64,000 nucleotides of DNA, from the NCBI GenBank assembly GCA_036023115.1, contig JAYKKT010000076.1:6762001-6826000 (forward strand). The letters run 5' to 3'. Of this stretch, positions 13,802 to 25,683 are shown in pieces (within the stretch, counting starts at the first letter, position 1; each line of letters begins with the position of its first letter). Below the pieces are notes generated by a model that worked only from the letters and a program-made list of their open reading frames with translations, was not told where the DNA came from and searched no databases. This DNA comes from Brasenia schreberi. Its lineage: Eukaryota > Streptophyta > Magnoliopsida > Nymphaeales > Cabombaceae. The position numbers and the translations under genes were made by a program.

Positions 13802-14192
13802 TATCATGCTCTGAGTTTGGAATTACCTAACAACTCAGAACTCGTGACCAACAGTAGGATGCACACAACCTAGCAAGTCTTTTACCAAGAATGCAATGGT
13901 TCAACGAAAGCTTAAGACTGATGATTGGGAGGGTCAATTGGTGTAATAGAAAGGAAACTTAAGAGTAAATAAGAAATCAAAAAAATTGTATTAATAGCAG
14001 TAAAGGTGAGTTGCCCGTAACATGTTTATAACTCAAATGCGGGACTCCTAATGGTTATAAAAGAAAAGGATGCTCCCTAACTATAATAGGGTCCAAGACT
14101 AAGCAATAGAATTTGTCAGGTGGTTCCCACACAAGAGCCTAGTTACACAATCATGATGCAAAAATTTACTTGTACGGGGTCCTCGGGTCATA
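13802..14192 (-). repeat. LTR of the pol-less Gypsy element (5' LTR)
   Basis: Direct repeat of 11,004-11,302 with an extra segment near 14,010-14,120. It ends gggtcata where the partner ends gggtcaca. I could not confirm a 5-bp target duplication outside the two LTRs. Confidence 0.75.
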
Positions 14193-16940
14193 TTGTAGAT
14201 ATGTGGGGGATACAATTGTTTCCACCTTGATAGAGGATGGCCTTATTGTACCATTTTGTAGTGTCTCAACTAGTGATACTTAGGATCGTGAAGTCGACAA
14301 ACATGAATATGTTTCAATTGGCTGCAATGCCAGTGGCACATAAATCAATAAAACATTATGGTGAGTTGACTAGTGTTTGTCTATGAAGGAATTATGGGGT
14401 GAGGATGAGTAGAGACAAGATTAGGTTTCTCTAATTGTCCCATTAGATGGACCGGTGTTACTTTCAACAAACTCGAGGTTTACCTTAGGAAGAGTAGAAG
14501 GCTCACAAATTTGCATCCGTAGAGTGCCAACCTAACCATCCGGGACCACCTAACTGAAGCTCGAATGATATTATACTCAAGTTGAGTCAAGTCAGATCCA
14601 CCTACGCATCATGACCAATTGTTTCTTTCTTGGCTAGTCAAACATTCGTTTGAGTTGAAACAACTACCTTAGATATTTCAAATGGTAACCAGGTCTTGAG
14701 TTGAGGTTGCATGGTCAAGCCCCGAGTTCATAGCAAGTTTGATCAACAGGTAAAAAATTTGCAATCAAAGTGGCACCCTTGGCTCTAACTACCACTTCTC
14801 ACAAAGATGCAAAATAGATGTATCTACAGGAAAAGGGTGTAACAAAAGTTTGTGGAAAAACTCAAGAAATTCCTATAGGAGCCAAAAGTACCTCCTACCA
14901 AGGGAGATAATTGTAACAAAAGTTTGTGGTAACAAAAGTTTGTTTACCAAAGAAGTTTAACGCCATGATTAGTGACAAACAAGTACATTTGGCACGTGAT
15001 ACACTTGTTGAGTCAGAGAGATAATTGTATTTCTTCCCAAAAGATGACAGCTACCATCCTTTAGAGAGTAGGTCTACAAACATTCATGTTGAAACACATG
15101 GAGTAAAATTTTGATGATTAAATTGGACTCCCGAGCTTGAGGTTCATGATGTTGAATATGACAAGGAACTCGCCTTGGTAGTAGAACTTTTTAACTCATA
15201 ATCTTGAGAAAACTCCAATCTTGAGAAAATACCAATTGATTCAATAACTGCTAGTATAGTAGTACAACTGAAATCGATGGATCCTTTTATAGATTCCAAG
15301 TCTTTGAAGGAAGGGAGTAAACCAACTCCTATTCATCAAATTAGTGAATCTCAAAGAGAAGCATCTCCATGTTCCCAAGTCAATCTACCTCCAATTTTAT
15401 CATGAGCCACAACAAGAAGTAACTAGTCTTTAGACAACAGTTACATATGCAATAAAAACTTCTATGCAGATATGTTCTGTCTACAGGAGGGCTTAATCAT
15501 GATTTTAACAAGATTCATCCCTCTCTAATGAGAGCATGCTAATGATGGCAAAGATTTTGTAGCAAGCAATCGAAATTGGGCAGCCCTAGTTGGTAGAATC
15601 GATTCACTGATATTTTTCTACAAACCACATTAAATTACTACATGAAACCTGCACCATTATACATCAAAACTAATTTGAATGATCATCCTTTAAAGAGAGT
15701 GTTCATCAATGGAGGCACTGTATTGAATGTGATACCTCATGATACCTTGAGGCAAATTGTAAGGACAATTTTTAATTTGATTTCCACCAAACTAAATATG
15801 TCCTATTTATAGGAGAATCATCCATCACAATAGGGTGATAACTATCAAGCTTAGGATTCCATTCTTTGTGGTAGATGAGAACCCAAGATATTTGCCATTC
15901 TTCAGTAGAGATTGGATCCACACAAATTATTGTGTATCCTCCACACTATATTAGAAACTAATGTTTTTGAAAAATACCATAGTCAATGTTGTAGACGGTT
16001 TGGAAGAACTTTTTGCTACCAATGTTAAAACAACTTAGGCATCATTTTATTCTCCTTGGTTAGTTTGATTGTCACATTGAAGGCATCGGAGGGAGTTATG
16101 TGGTGTTAGTTAATTGCCCGAGATTTTACCTTTGATTAGGTTGGTTTGCAGTCTATCTTAGAGGTTACTTATGGATGATCATTCTCAAGTAATCATCAAT
16201 TGCCTCGTATGATTTGAGGTCTCTCTCATTGAGAAGAGAATAAAAAACAATTTACTTAGGGTTTCTTAGGGGGTAATATGAGTCCACCCATCTAACTAAC
16301 AACACCATTAGTTGGAGAAGCAACATAGTACAATTGGCCGACTCAAAAAGATGACCACGTTTCTTTCATGACGATCCATCAATAGATGAATTTGGAAACA
16401 AATAGAGTAGTGAGGCTGGTGAAGGTAAGCATTATCTTACCTAAAAAAAGTCAATTGTGACTACTTGAGTTACTACAACAATAGAAAAGTTGTTTCGCTT
16501 GGGAATATCATGAAATGCTTGGTGGTCAAACCCTACAAGAGGTAGTATGAAGGTTTAAGCCTGAGATGTTACCAGCTATTAAGCAAGATATTTAATACCT
16601 TCTTGAGGCTAGGTTTATAAAGACAACTCGATATATCAATTAGTTGTCCAACATCGTCTCGGTCATTAAAAAGAATGGAAAGCTTCAAGTTTGCATAGAC
16701 TATGAAACATTAACCTAGTCCTACTAAAGGATCAATACGTGATGCCTATGATCGATATGCTAATCAATGTAGCAACCACTCATGGAATCATGTCCCGAGA
16801 ACATATGAAATTTATGAATGGGTAATAATATTGCTTGGCCTTAAGACATATCAACTATTTCCATGACCTGATTGGAAAATACATGAAAGTAGACATTAAT
16901 AATGTGGTGGTAAAGTCAACAGATTTTGATCAATAATTGC

Positions 16941-17184
16941 TCAATCTTGAGGTGGCTTTTCAATGCATGTGAAAGTTGAATTTAAAGATTTGAATCCTAA
17001 GAAGTATAGTTTTGTTGTGTCTATAGTAAATTTTGTAGGTTTTCTAGTACATAACAAAGAAATTAAAGTCGATGTAAATAAGGCAAAGACATCGTTCAAG
17101 CAAAATTGCCCAAAAGTAAAAAAGGAACTTAGAAGTCTTATTATGGAGGTTACTACTTGCAACATTTTATTGTTAATGCCATGA
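16941..17184 (+). pseudogene. Reverse transcriptase C-terminal piece of the Tat-type Gypsy
   Basis: The plus frame from 16,963 reads NPKKYSFVVS and then FLVHNKEIKVDVNKAK. This is the RT thumb/connection region of Tat elements (family form: NP.KC.FGV..GKFLGF.V...GIEV). The catalytic YIDD region just upstream has decayed to something like DINNVV. Not functional. Confidence 0.75.
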
Positions 17185-17727
17185 GAAAGATAGCACCTCT
17201 CATGGTATTGCTCAATTGGGGGATGTTGAGGTCCTCGCGTGGAGGCTAGAACAATAGTTAGCTTTTGGAAGGGTTAAAGAATATCTAATGAACCATATGG
17301 TGTTAATACCCCTTGTACTTGAAAAACTATTGAAATTGTATATAGTTGGGACATATGACTCCCTCTGTGCCTTATTAGCAAAAGATGCAAATAATAGTAT
17401 CAACACAAAATCTCGTTATTTTCTAGTAGAAAAGTTATGTTTAGCCTTGCATTATAATTGCACAGAATTAAAATATTATCTTTTGGGCACTCAAGTACAT
17501 GTGGTTTGAAAAATTGATCTCTTGCACAATCTTCTTAGTCCTATTGTTGAAGGCAAGCTGATTAAGTAGATTATCAAACTATGCTCGTTCATCTTAAATT
17601 CCTACCACTTAGAGAAGTCAAAAGACAAGTCATGGCAAAATTTCTTGCATATCATGCTTGTGTTATAGTTGTTGACCCACTAGAGATAGTACAAGGGATG
17701 ATCAACGAACATCTACAGGGATGATGT

Positions 17728-17958
17728 TTGATGGGTCCAAATGTAACAAAGGCATATGAATCGGTGTATATGTACTATATCTTATACACAAAAAATAGAA
17801 TGTTCACTATGTCTTTAGAACTTACTATAACCAATAATGAGGTAAAGTATCATGCCCTCATTCATGAATTGAGCTTCACATCAACAATCAATGCCAAAAG
17901 ACTAGAAGCATTTGGTGTTTCACATGTTTTTCTAGGTCAACTGATTGGTGATTACTAA
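17728..17958 (+). pseudogene. RNase H domain piece of the Tat-type Gypsy
   Basis: Reads SLELTITNNEVKYHALIHEL and ends LEAFGVSHVFLGQLIGDY. It corresponds to the TNN.AEYEALI...L.V.GDSQLV..Q..G.Y pattern of Tat RNase H. The catalytic Glu (AEYEAL to VKYHAL) and the Asp of GDS (to GVS) are both lost. Confidence 0.75.
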
Positions 17959-18589
17959 CGCCAAAATCTCAATTTATTGCCCCTGCATCAATGGGCAAGA
18001 GAGTTAATTGAGACACAGCAAAGTAAAGTTGTATATTGTCATGATGATAATTATGTTGCAAATGGTTTATCTTAATTTGCTTCGGGCTATAAATCAAAGG
18101 TCATGATCTAGTTGCCAACAACAATGGCAACAAAGCAAGGCAACATGGCAATGATTCCTCACGATTGGTAGGTTAATAGTGTGATACCTAGATCAACCGT
18201 CCCAAAACTCATATATTAAATTTTAGAGAAGGGCCTTGAATTATGTGTTGTTGGATGGCTCTCTTTGTAAACGAAGTCACCAAAGCATGTTGTTGAAATG
18301 TTTAAACACGATAAAAGCCTAACCAGTAATGGTCGAAGTTGACGACGGAATCTGTAGTGCCTACTAATCTAGACCCAAAATAAAGTAGTTGATACACAAA
18401 CATGGATATTCATCACCCACCATGCACCAAGATTGTGTCGACTATGCAAAAGAGTGAGACCAATATCATCATGAACCTTTACAGGAGGTCCTGACTTCGA
18501 AAATTCACTCATAATCAAGTCATGGTCATTTTGGGGATGAGTTATGGATTTAATCAGGAAGATTCATCCTAAATCCTCTAAAGGACATG

Positions 18590-19103
18590 TTTATAATAGT
18601 CACTATTGATTATTTAACAAAATGAATCAAAGCTCTACCTATGAAGGCGATTATGTAGATGGATGTGATCAAATTTATTAGCGACTATACTATATTCTGA
18701 TTTGACACTCTCCAAACCATAATTGTTGATCAAGGGCCAATGTTTACAGAAAAGAAAGTGATCGCATTTGTCGAAGGTTTCAATATCAAGTTGATGCATG
18801 GTGGCCTTTGTCGAGAGATTCATTATAAAGTTAATGGGTAGACCGAGGCTACCAATAAGATTATCATCGACCCAATTAAGAAGTCCCTTGAGAGTAATTC
18901 ACGAAAATGACATGAGGTTCCTATCGAAATGCCAAGACTTTGGCAATAGGCTTGACCCCATTCAACTTGACTATGGGAAAGATGTCATGATGCCAATGGA
19001 GATCAATGTTAGATCATTACGCATGTTTGAAAAACAAGACTTGCAACTTGGTGATGACCTAAAATTCATGTTGATGGAACTCAACTTGGTGGATGAAAAT
19101 TGA
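18590..19103 (+). pseudogene. Integrase piece of the Tat-type Gypsy
   Basis: Contains IDYFTK (18,610), VDQGPMFT (18,727) with the second catalytic Asp region, and the C-terminal part LDYGKDVMMPMEINVRSLRM (from 18,966). At least two frame changes separate them. It fixes the plus orientation of the element. Confidence 0.75.
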
Positions 19104-19400
19104 TTGATGGCTGTAGATAACCTATTGGGGAACAAATATAAGGTGGCATGAGTATATAATAAACATGTTCAACCTAAACAATTCCAATAAGGGTACTTGG
19201 TATGAAAAGCATTTTGTTGATAGCTACAAAGGATCTATAATTTGGTAAATGGTCTCCCAATTGGGATGTGCCTTATATTGTGATAAAAGTCTTTCCACTA
19301 GGAGCCTATAGATTAGTGGAGTTTGGAGGAGAATAATGCTCAAGTAAGTACTTCAAGAAATATTAGGGAAGGGTAATTTATTAAATAAATCAAAAGAAAA

Positions 19401-20560
19401 AAAAATGGGTCGATCACAAACCGTTTGTCTAGCTAGAAGAATAGCCTTTCCTAGAAGCCAAAAAGCCTCGACCAAGTGAGTTCATAATTGATGATGGTCA
19501 TCCAACAATCCTCATACTCATTCTTGAGTGTCTTACGGTTTTTAAATGTCAGAAGATCTTTCAGTATCAGACTTTAAACATTCAAAATTTTCTTTATGAA
19601 AAATCTTTTTTGATTCATAGAATTTGTTTTAGATATTCACTTTTAAAGCATGTGAAATGATTCTAAAAAAATTGAATATTTGAGCAAAGCAGCTAAAGGA
19701 GTGTTTTGGGTCCAATTGAGGACACCCTGCAACAACATGATATCAATAATATACTTGTCACCTAGCATGAGCTTAGGATGGGTTGTCTAAGGTTGAATTG
19801 AGCCTCTTTCATGCACCATTTATGGGCTTTGAACCTAAGACTAATCATTTTCATTAAACAAAGTTTGACTTCTTTAGTCTATCCATCGTTAGACATCATT
19901 CTGCCTTTAATTATTTCCATCCATTTCACCTTTGTTCTAGCCACATCGAGTTGAATCTTAGAGAAACTTATTCGGCTCCATATATATACACTCATATATA
20001 TTTATCTCTTAAACACATATACATGTAGAATATATATGTGTGTATGTATGCTTGGGCTCAATTTACATATGTATAATAACAAGAAGCATTTAATTCCTTC
20101 ATCACAATTCACAAATGATTGAATAGTTGAATATGAGTGGAATAGCCAAAGAATAAAATGCACACACCATTCCAATGCCTTAATAAAAATAAAAATGATC
20201 CTACCTTCTTGTTTTAAAAATTATATCGCATAAATAACATGTTTCAAAATTGAGTACGATGATAGTAAAAATAGCAACAATAGCATTCACTATAATCCCA
20301 CCTCATATGGTAATTTATGTATAACCCATCAAAATCAGTTCACGATTATAAAACCAAGGTATTTTGTAGATAGAGTGTCAAAGATGCTAACCAAACCTTT
20401 TAGTTTTTGCAACCTAGGAAAGTTCCCTGGAGCGCTGCGGATGCCCTAGACGACGAGCTCTCTTTTTTGGCGAACGATAGAGATGTTGACAGACTTGCTC
20501 CTATTCAATTTGAGGCTGCACTAGGTTTCATTTGAAAACCTTAACCTTATTAGGTAATAT
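19401..20560. other. Unassigned stretch after the Gypsy element
   Basis: AT-rich and without a recognisable gene. A TA/TG-rich simple stretch lies at 19,978-20,040. From 20,401 to 20,530 the plus strand reads protein-like (SAADALDDELSFLANDRDV) but has no start, splice pattern or family match that I can name. Confidence 0.4.
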
Positions 20561-20709
20561 ATAGTACGGGTCGGGTCGGGTATACCTCAAACCCGCCCCG
20601 CCCTGCCCCGTATCATTTCCAGACTTCGCCCCACCCCACCCCACTGCGGGGTGGATTTTGAGACCTGAAAACGTGCCTTGTACTGGGTGGATCCCAATTG
20701 CCACCCCTA
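20561..20709. mobile_element. Probable hAT-type MITE remnant (GC-rich ends)
   Basis: Begins near 'acgggtcgggtcggg' and ends 'caattgccacccctaatt'. The reverse complement of that end, TAGGGGTGGCAATTGG, is the typical terminus of a widespread plant hAT-derived MITE family also seen at 49,262-49,756. The left terminus is damaged and no target duplication is clear. Confidence 0.5.
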
Positions 20710-21617
20710 ATTAGAACCGAGGAAAAGAAAGACGATCAGTATTCTGGTTTTGTTTTTGTTTTTGTATTTGGTTCCATTCCTCGATTGACGGAACTAAAAC
20801 CAAACTGCAGGGGTCTTAGTTTTAGTTCAGGGAGTAGTTGCAGATCAGTTCAACCCACCGACTGGGGTCCAAACCAACATCTGGACGTGGAGGAACTGGG
20901 CACAGGTCCTTGCTCACTAGCACCAGTAAGGACCACTCCCTCATCAAATAAACATGCTAGGCCCAGCATCCTTTTATATATTCGATCAACTGGACTGGTC
21001 TTTATATATTTGATCCACTACCTGCATGGACTTCATGACATCCAACTTGTGGTTCGATCCTCTGGCCAGGTGATCTATTGCTTGTCGCTTTAAGACACAT
21101 TGTTTCACTAAGGGTGCATTTGGTACATGGTTCAAAGAGAATTGGACCTTGATTTGAGTAAAAGATTCCGTTACACTCGTCATTGATACAAAATAATTAG
21201 TGAACAACTTTATTACCATGAAGGAGATGGACCATGAAAACTGGTCCCAAGTGCTTCGTAAAAATACCCAAGCTTTCTTATACCGTTACTTACCATGCAC
21301 GAAAGTCCAAGCATCAACACCGCTTGCAAACTGGAAAGCATGGCTCTTTGGAACCACAATTACAAGTACTTGTGGGTCTAGGCTTGTAGTTCTAGTGTGA
21401 GTGACCTGGTACCACGAACCTAAGACACCTAGAGGAACTGGAAAAAGGCAGGGAGGCACGTGGTATAGGAGACATTCCGTGATTTTTTCACGCCTTTTGC
21501 TTTAAGTAGACCTTGGGGTTCAGTTCTAGTTCCACCTACCTAAAAACGAAATTAGAACCAAAGCCCAAACCGTTGATATGAAACTGACAAATTTCAAGTC
21601 AACTTTTAGCACAATAC
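20710..21617. other. Unassigned stretch
   Basis: No gene recognised. Stretches rich in 'ggttcc/gaacc' at 20,770-20,870 and 21,490-21,570 look like the sub-terminal ends of a non-autonomous transposon. The open frame 20,698-21,093 has no start context or motif and is probably chance. Confidence 0.35.
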
Positions 21618-21636
21618 ATGATCAAGCTCTACGGAA

Positions 21637-21714
21637 ACAAAGTGCAATCTCTAGAATGTGATAATATAGTCGAAAGCAAAGTGCAATCTCTACAGTGTGA
21701 TAATATACTCGAAA
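21637..21714. repeat. Short tandem duplication, about 39-bp unit, two copies
   Basis: 'aaagtgcaatctct' followed by 'gtgataatata' and 'tcgaaagc' occurs twice in a row. The copies differ at a few positions. Its role is unknown. Confidence 0.75.
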
Positions 21715-21760
21715 GCATGATTCTTTTCTGTTTTGGAGTGCAAATTGGTAGTCCACTTAC

Positions 21761-21856
21761 ATCTCCATTTAATGTACGCTCTTGTGATATATCGGCTCCA
21801 ACATCAAGAAAGGTTCCGTTCTTTTTTTCTATTCCATCCGGTTTACCCTCTGACAT
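21761..21856 (-). pseudogene. Isolated exon-like segment, unknown gene
   Basis: The minus strand shows a polypyrimidine tract and acceptor (CTTCCCCCCACAG), then 32 uninterrupted codons, then an excellent donor (GAT|GTAAGT). The peptide starts MSEGKPDGIEKKNGTFLDVG and ends SQERTLNGD. It is in phase 0 on both sides. I do not recognise the protein and cannot find partner exons nearby, so this may be one captured or orphaned exon. Confidence 0.4.
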
Positions 21857-22435
21857 CTGTGGGGGGAAGGTCAGTGCAAGTTAGTTAAGCAGTGGGGTTG
21901 GTGACACTTGAAATTCAAGTACTTCCTCAAATTCAACTAGCCAAAATATCCTGTTCCCAAGTCGTTACGCCTTTACAGTAGTAATAGAAAGAGGCTTTGG
22001 ATTTAACTACTGCCATAGTTTTTGCCAAAATACAAGGCCAGAATTGAAGCCATCTGCTAATATCCTCAAATTCTTCCACGGGTTTACCTCCGTGTCAACT
22101 GAAGAAACGATTGATCACATTAGCTTCGCCTGTAGTTGTTCGACAACTACCTTACAACTATAGCGGTCTAGTAGTGGTAGAGGTGTCCCTTTATATGATA
22201 GGCATAGTTTCAAACTATGTTGCATGGATACTGATACGGATAAAGGTACGTATATTTAAAAAAAAACTAAGGTACGAGTATGTTACTATTAAAAAACAAT
22301 AAAAAATAAATTTAAGTAAATAAATATGATATTGAGGTTTGTGGCCCATACAACTCAAAGGACCTATGTTGTTTTGCTTATTGTTGAAAGTTTTGGTCCT
22401 TACATGAAATCATATGGACCATCTCAATCTAGTCA

Positions 22436-22657
22436 GTGGGAAAGGTGGACTTCCCATTATATGTTGCCGATCAGTTTCTGAAAAGCTCACAAAATATTTT
22501 GACCTTATTTGATGTTGAACAGCTACTGAACCGTGTCTCCTTTCTGCCTTGTAGAGAAATGCATATGGATACTTGGCCCAGCAAGGCCTGTCATAATGAT
22601 ACTAGTGAATTAGAGGATTGCTCTTGGTTCTGGCAGAACCCTTTGACGTTGCAATGA
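22436..22657 (+). CDS. Hypothetical frame inside the TIR element
   Basis: 73 codons, VGKVDFPLYVADQFLKSSQN... to WFWQNPLTLQ. It looks protein-like (mixed composition) but matches no family I know. It lies wholly inside the TIR element, so it may be a captured exon. There is no promoter or splice evidence. Low confidence that it is translated. Confidence 0.2.
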   Translation: MGKVDFPLYVADQFLKSSQNILTLFDVEQLLNRVSFLPCREMHMDTWPSKACHNDTSELEDCSWFWQNPLTLQ

Positions 22658-23055
22658 GAATTAATTGTCCAATGGTTTGCTCATCCTTCTCTAGTAGAAA
22701 TGATTCCATAAAAATTTGTCACATTAGTTTGAGTGAAATCTGAAGGTTTTCAAGTGCATTGGATTGTTATTTTCAAATAAAGTTGAACCGTTAGTTCCTG
22801 TGGTCCTCAACATGTTTTAAACTACATTAAACTATTGACTTTATGTCGGTGATTGTTTTGAAAGTTAGATTTGTCTACCATGTTCTGAGTAAGCAGCGTT
22901 TGAACTCTGCTCTTTGCAAAGTAAATTGAAATGCCAGGTTTCTTCACCTTCCCCTTTTTCAAAGCACAATAATTTCTTTTGATTCTATTTGAACATAAAA
23001 CTTATCATACTGGGCCCAATTAGTAAAGAGGGCAGCCAACAAGTAGAAAATCATC

Positions 23056-23400
23056 TCAGAAAGAAAGCATACAATCACTTGGAGAAAGGAAGAGATTGTT
23101 GGTCCCTAGTAGTAAATTCAAAATACTCCTTGGAGATGCAGTAGTCATTGGATCATAAACAGGCTCATATTGACCCTTGTACCCCAAAAGAAGTGCAAAA
23201 GTGAGCAATATCCCAAGCATACCTTCCCACGTATCACTGCAAATAGAAAGCAAGACAAAGCAACAGCTAGGCTTCCATATCTCAAAATGTCCTTAAACCT
23301 GTCAACACATTTTTCATTGAAACTCAAGACTAGAATCCTATATTGTGTAGTGATAGTAAAGGGACATGAAGCATGCACCCTGGTCCGTCGGCCGTCGCTC
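23056..23400 (-). pseudogene. Membrane-protein-like fragment inside the TIR element
   Basis: Two overlapping minus frames give hydrophobic segments: DILRYGSLAVALSCFLFAV in one, and EGMLGILLTFALLLGYKGQY followed by EPVYDPMTTASPRS in the other. Between them sits TTCTATTTGCAG, which could be an acceptor. This could be one captured gene fragment with an intron, or a frameshift. Family not recognised. Confidence 0.3.
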
Positions 23401-24013
23401 ACTGTCCGTACTGTGATGGGACAACCAGAGCAGATAGAGAGAGTACATACCAAACAGAGCAGAGAGAGGGTACGCATGAATTAAGGATTTAAACATGAAA
23501 TCCGGATCGGGCAACCCATATCCATATAGGTCGCCTGATCCATTATGTACCCAATGTACCGATACACGTACCCATACCTGATACGTATCGGATATGGGTA
23601 CGTCACCCTTAAAGGCGTACTGTGCAACATAGGTTTGAAATCACTTGTTTCGCTTTAGCAGGCATTGGTTTCGGTGTACAACATTTATTTTATGAGTGTT
23701 TGACAATCCAAGGATGTGATTGTGTGGATTCTGTGCTTACCTTGCTAAATGACATCCATATGGAGGAGAATATCGATGATTCGGTATTTCAATCAGTTAT
23801 TAGTTATCATCTAAAACAATGACCTTACCTCCATTAGGTAGGATGGGCAACCTTTTGTTCTTAATTCCCAATATTGTTCTCAGATTTTAGTTTTTGTTAG
23901 ACTGAGATTATGTTCATTTGTGTTTTGTTAGATTTTAAAGTTATTTATTTTGCTGGGCGTGCTTCGTGGTAACTTTTGAGTTATAGGTCGCGCTTCTCTT
24001 TGGAGCTGCCTTC

Positions 24014-25255
24014 ATGGTGCGGTGCATATGGCAGCCATCTCACATTCATTTGCCTTATGGCATGTCTTTTATCGGGTTTTCTTTGTAGTGTTTTAAAATT
24101 TGAAGCTTACTTTGTCTTTTAATTCTGTATCTTATTTACTCTTTTTTTTGCATTTATTTTCATAATTGGCTTTTTATTAATTTCAGGCATTTGTTAAGGC
24201 TCAGAAATCAAGATCTTATTTCAAACGATTTCAAGTGAAAGTCCAAGAGGAGGCAACGTAGGCATTGTGATTCCTCCTTGTTGTCCTGTATATGTTTACC
24301 ACTTGGTGGTAGGATATTTATGTGCACATTTGCTTTTCGTACTGTGCCAAACAGAAGGGAAAACTGACTATCGAGCACGGATTCGGCCAAAACAAGAACA
24401 AGTACAACACACCGAAATATCAGTTTGTTGTTTGACTTGTATCCTACATGACATTTCTACATTTTCTCGATGTGTAATATGTACCATTTTTATACTGCTC
24501 TTCTGTTCTTCCTGGGGTATCTGGTCTATTTATCATTTTTCCCAGGATACATTCGTCTCGTTTGACATCCATCTTTTGTCAGGCTGTGAAATTGTTAACT
24601 CTTTATTTCCTAATTAGACCAACAAAGATGTTATAGCGCAAATTACATCTGCCAGCATTGCTGGTGAATTGGTTCTTGCATCTGCATATTCCCATGAGCT
24701 GCCACGATATGGATTGGAAGTGGGCCTGACCAACTATGCTGCTGGTTTGAGCTAACTCTGTCTCTCTCATTCTCTCTCTCTCGTTGTGTTTGTACATGTG
24801 CTGTACCTGTTATTTTGACAAAATTTATTTCTTCTTTTGATGTTAGTCTATTGCACTGGGCTTTTTTTGCTCGCAGAGTTTTGAAAACGCTTGAGATGGA
24901 TGAAGAATACCAGGGTCATGTTGAGGTGTGTTTATTGCATTAATGCAGTTCAACTTCAACATCATTGTTGTCTCACTAAATCTCATGAAATATATAGCTA
25001 TGCGATACATACTTGCATATGCATAACCACTTGTTTGTGCTTTGTGTTTCGGTGCACACATGTACATCTAGTTATGGCCAAATATATTGGCAGCTTTTGT
25101 GGCTAGAGTCTGATTGTGATATGATTATGGTCTCAGGCCTCTGGGGAGGACTTCTCTGTTGAACCCGCTGAGAGCAGGAGACCTTTCCGTGCTTTATTAG
25201 ATGTTGTTGGTCTTGTAAAAACCACCAGTGGCAACCGTGTTTTAGGTGCTCTTAA
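24014..25255 (+). pseudogene. RPL5: Ribosomal protein L5 (uL18) pseudogene, 5' half, exons 1-6
   Basis: Exon pieces: possible ATG 24,014-16; 24,187-24,257 (FVKAQKSRSYFKRFQVK); 24,355-24,438 (QGKTDYRARIR...NKYNTPKYQFVV); 24,618-24,744 ([18 protein letters not shown]... GLTNYAA); 24,847-24,925 (YCTGL...RVLKTLEMDEEYQGHVE); 25,137-25,255 ([20 protein letters not shown]...GNRVLGALK). L5 binds 5S rRNA in the 60S subunit. Lesions seen: a 1-nt insertion after FQVK; an 8-nt loss after RARIR; CGA to TGA (R to stop) at 24,433; a 1-nt loss in GLLLARR; an extra Val in DVVGLV; and no GT after GALK. Introns are kept, so this is a DNA-level duplicate, not a processed copy. Confidence 0.9.
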
Positions 25256-25559
25256 GCACTCTTTCTCATGTAATCATGCATATTTATAGCTATTTTAGTG
25301 TTTGTGATTCATATATGTATTGCATGCATTTGTAACTTGGTTTCCTGTCCAAACGAGTCACCAAATATAAACTATTCCTAGGAACACTATCACATTCTAA
25401 AAGATTTTCACGGGAAGAACATTCTAGACCCCTTCTTCCAATTGAAAAATTGCTGTTTCTATTATTTCACTTTTAAAGTTTATCTTGCCCGTGGGAATTC
25501 AGTTACAGGTTTGTATTTGTGGTTGTGTTTTTTGCCTATAATGCACTACTTAAACCTAT

Positions 25560-25648
25560 GTTATCAATAGCAGTTAGCAGTCTCTTAGCGGTTGACCCTA
25601 ACATAGCAGTCATGGGGATATAGCGGGACACTTTTATTTGTGATTAAA

Positions 25649-25683
<35 letters not shown>

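Larger units (their letters stand above)
11004..14192 (-). mobile_element. Short Gypsy-like LTR element with gag and protease but no pol
   Basis: LTR-like direct repeats flank the element: 11,004-11,302 and 13,802-14,192, sharing 'aagcttaagact', 'gattgggagggtc' and 'catgatgcaaaaattcact'. Next to the right repeat, the minus strand reads TGATATCAGAGCTGG (13,797-13,783), close to the tRNA-iMet primer site TGGTATCAGAGC. Next to the left repeat, minus AGGTGGGGGAGAA (11,315-11,303) is a polypurine tract. The internal 2.5 kb encodes a gag zinc knuckle (CWYCGGQHFSNEC, near 12,490) and a retropepsin-like piece with VILGMEFF (11,803-11,579). I see no reverse transcriptase, RNase H or integrase. Stops are present in gag. 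Confidence 0.75.
14250..19400 (+). mobile_element. Decayed Tat-type Gypsy retrotransposon
   Basis: Plus-strand pol remnants are in order. A protease-like piece with VFINGGTVLNVIPH is near 15,700. The reverse transcriptase (16,730-17,110) has HDLIGKYMKV, NNVVVKS and an LVHNKEIKVDVNKAK end. An RNase H of the Tat 'second RNase H' style (17,728-17,958) has LTITNNEVKYHALIHELSF. The integrase runs 18,590-19,103 (IDYFTK, VDQGPMFT, then LDYGKDVMMPMEINVRSLR). Every domain is broken by stops and frameshifts. No LTR pair was found, so the ends are approximate. Confidence 0.8.
22215..23632. mobile_element. 1.4-kb TIR DNA transposon, non-autonomous
   Basis: The ends are inverted: left CTATGTTGCATGGATACTGA, right (reverse complement) CTATGTTGCACAGTACGCC. 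Inside both ends lies sequence rich in 'gatacg/gtacg'. The flanks are GTTTCAAA (22,207-22,214) and GTTTGAAA (23,633-23,640), an 8-bp direct repeat with one mismatch. An 8-bp duplication suggests hAT, though a MULE is possible. There is no transposase. It holds two open frames (22,436-22,657 plus; 23,477-23,056 minus) of unknown origin, which might be captured host sequence. Confidence 0.65.

Noticed and set aside
18635..18823. Minus frame in the Tat integrase region
   Set aside because: Antisense shadow of the plus-strand integrase remnant.
20698..21093. 131-codon plus frame
   Set aside because: No start context, no motif; starts at the end of a MITE.
23622..23822. 66-codon plus frame across the TIR element end
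   Set aside because: Crosses the element boundary and so cannot be an old gene; no family match.
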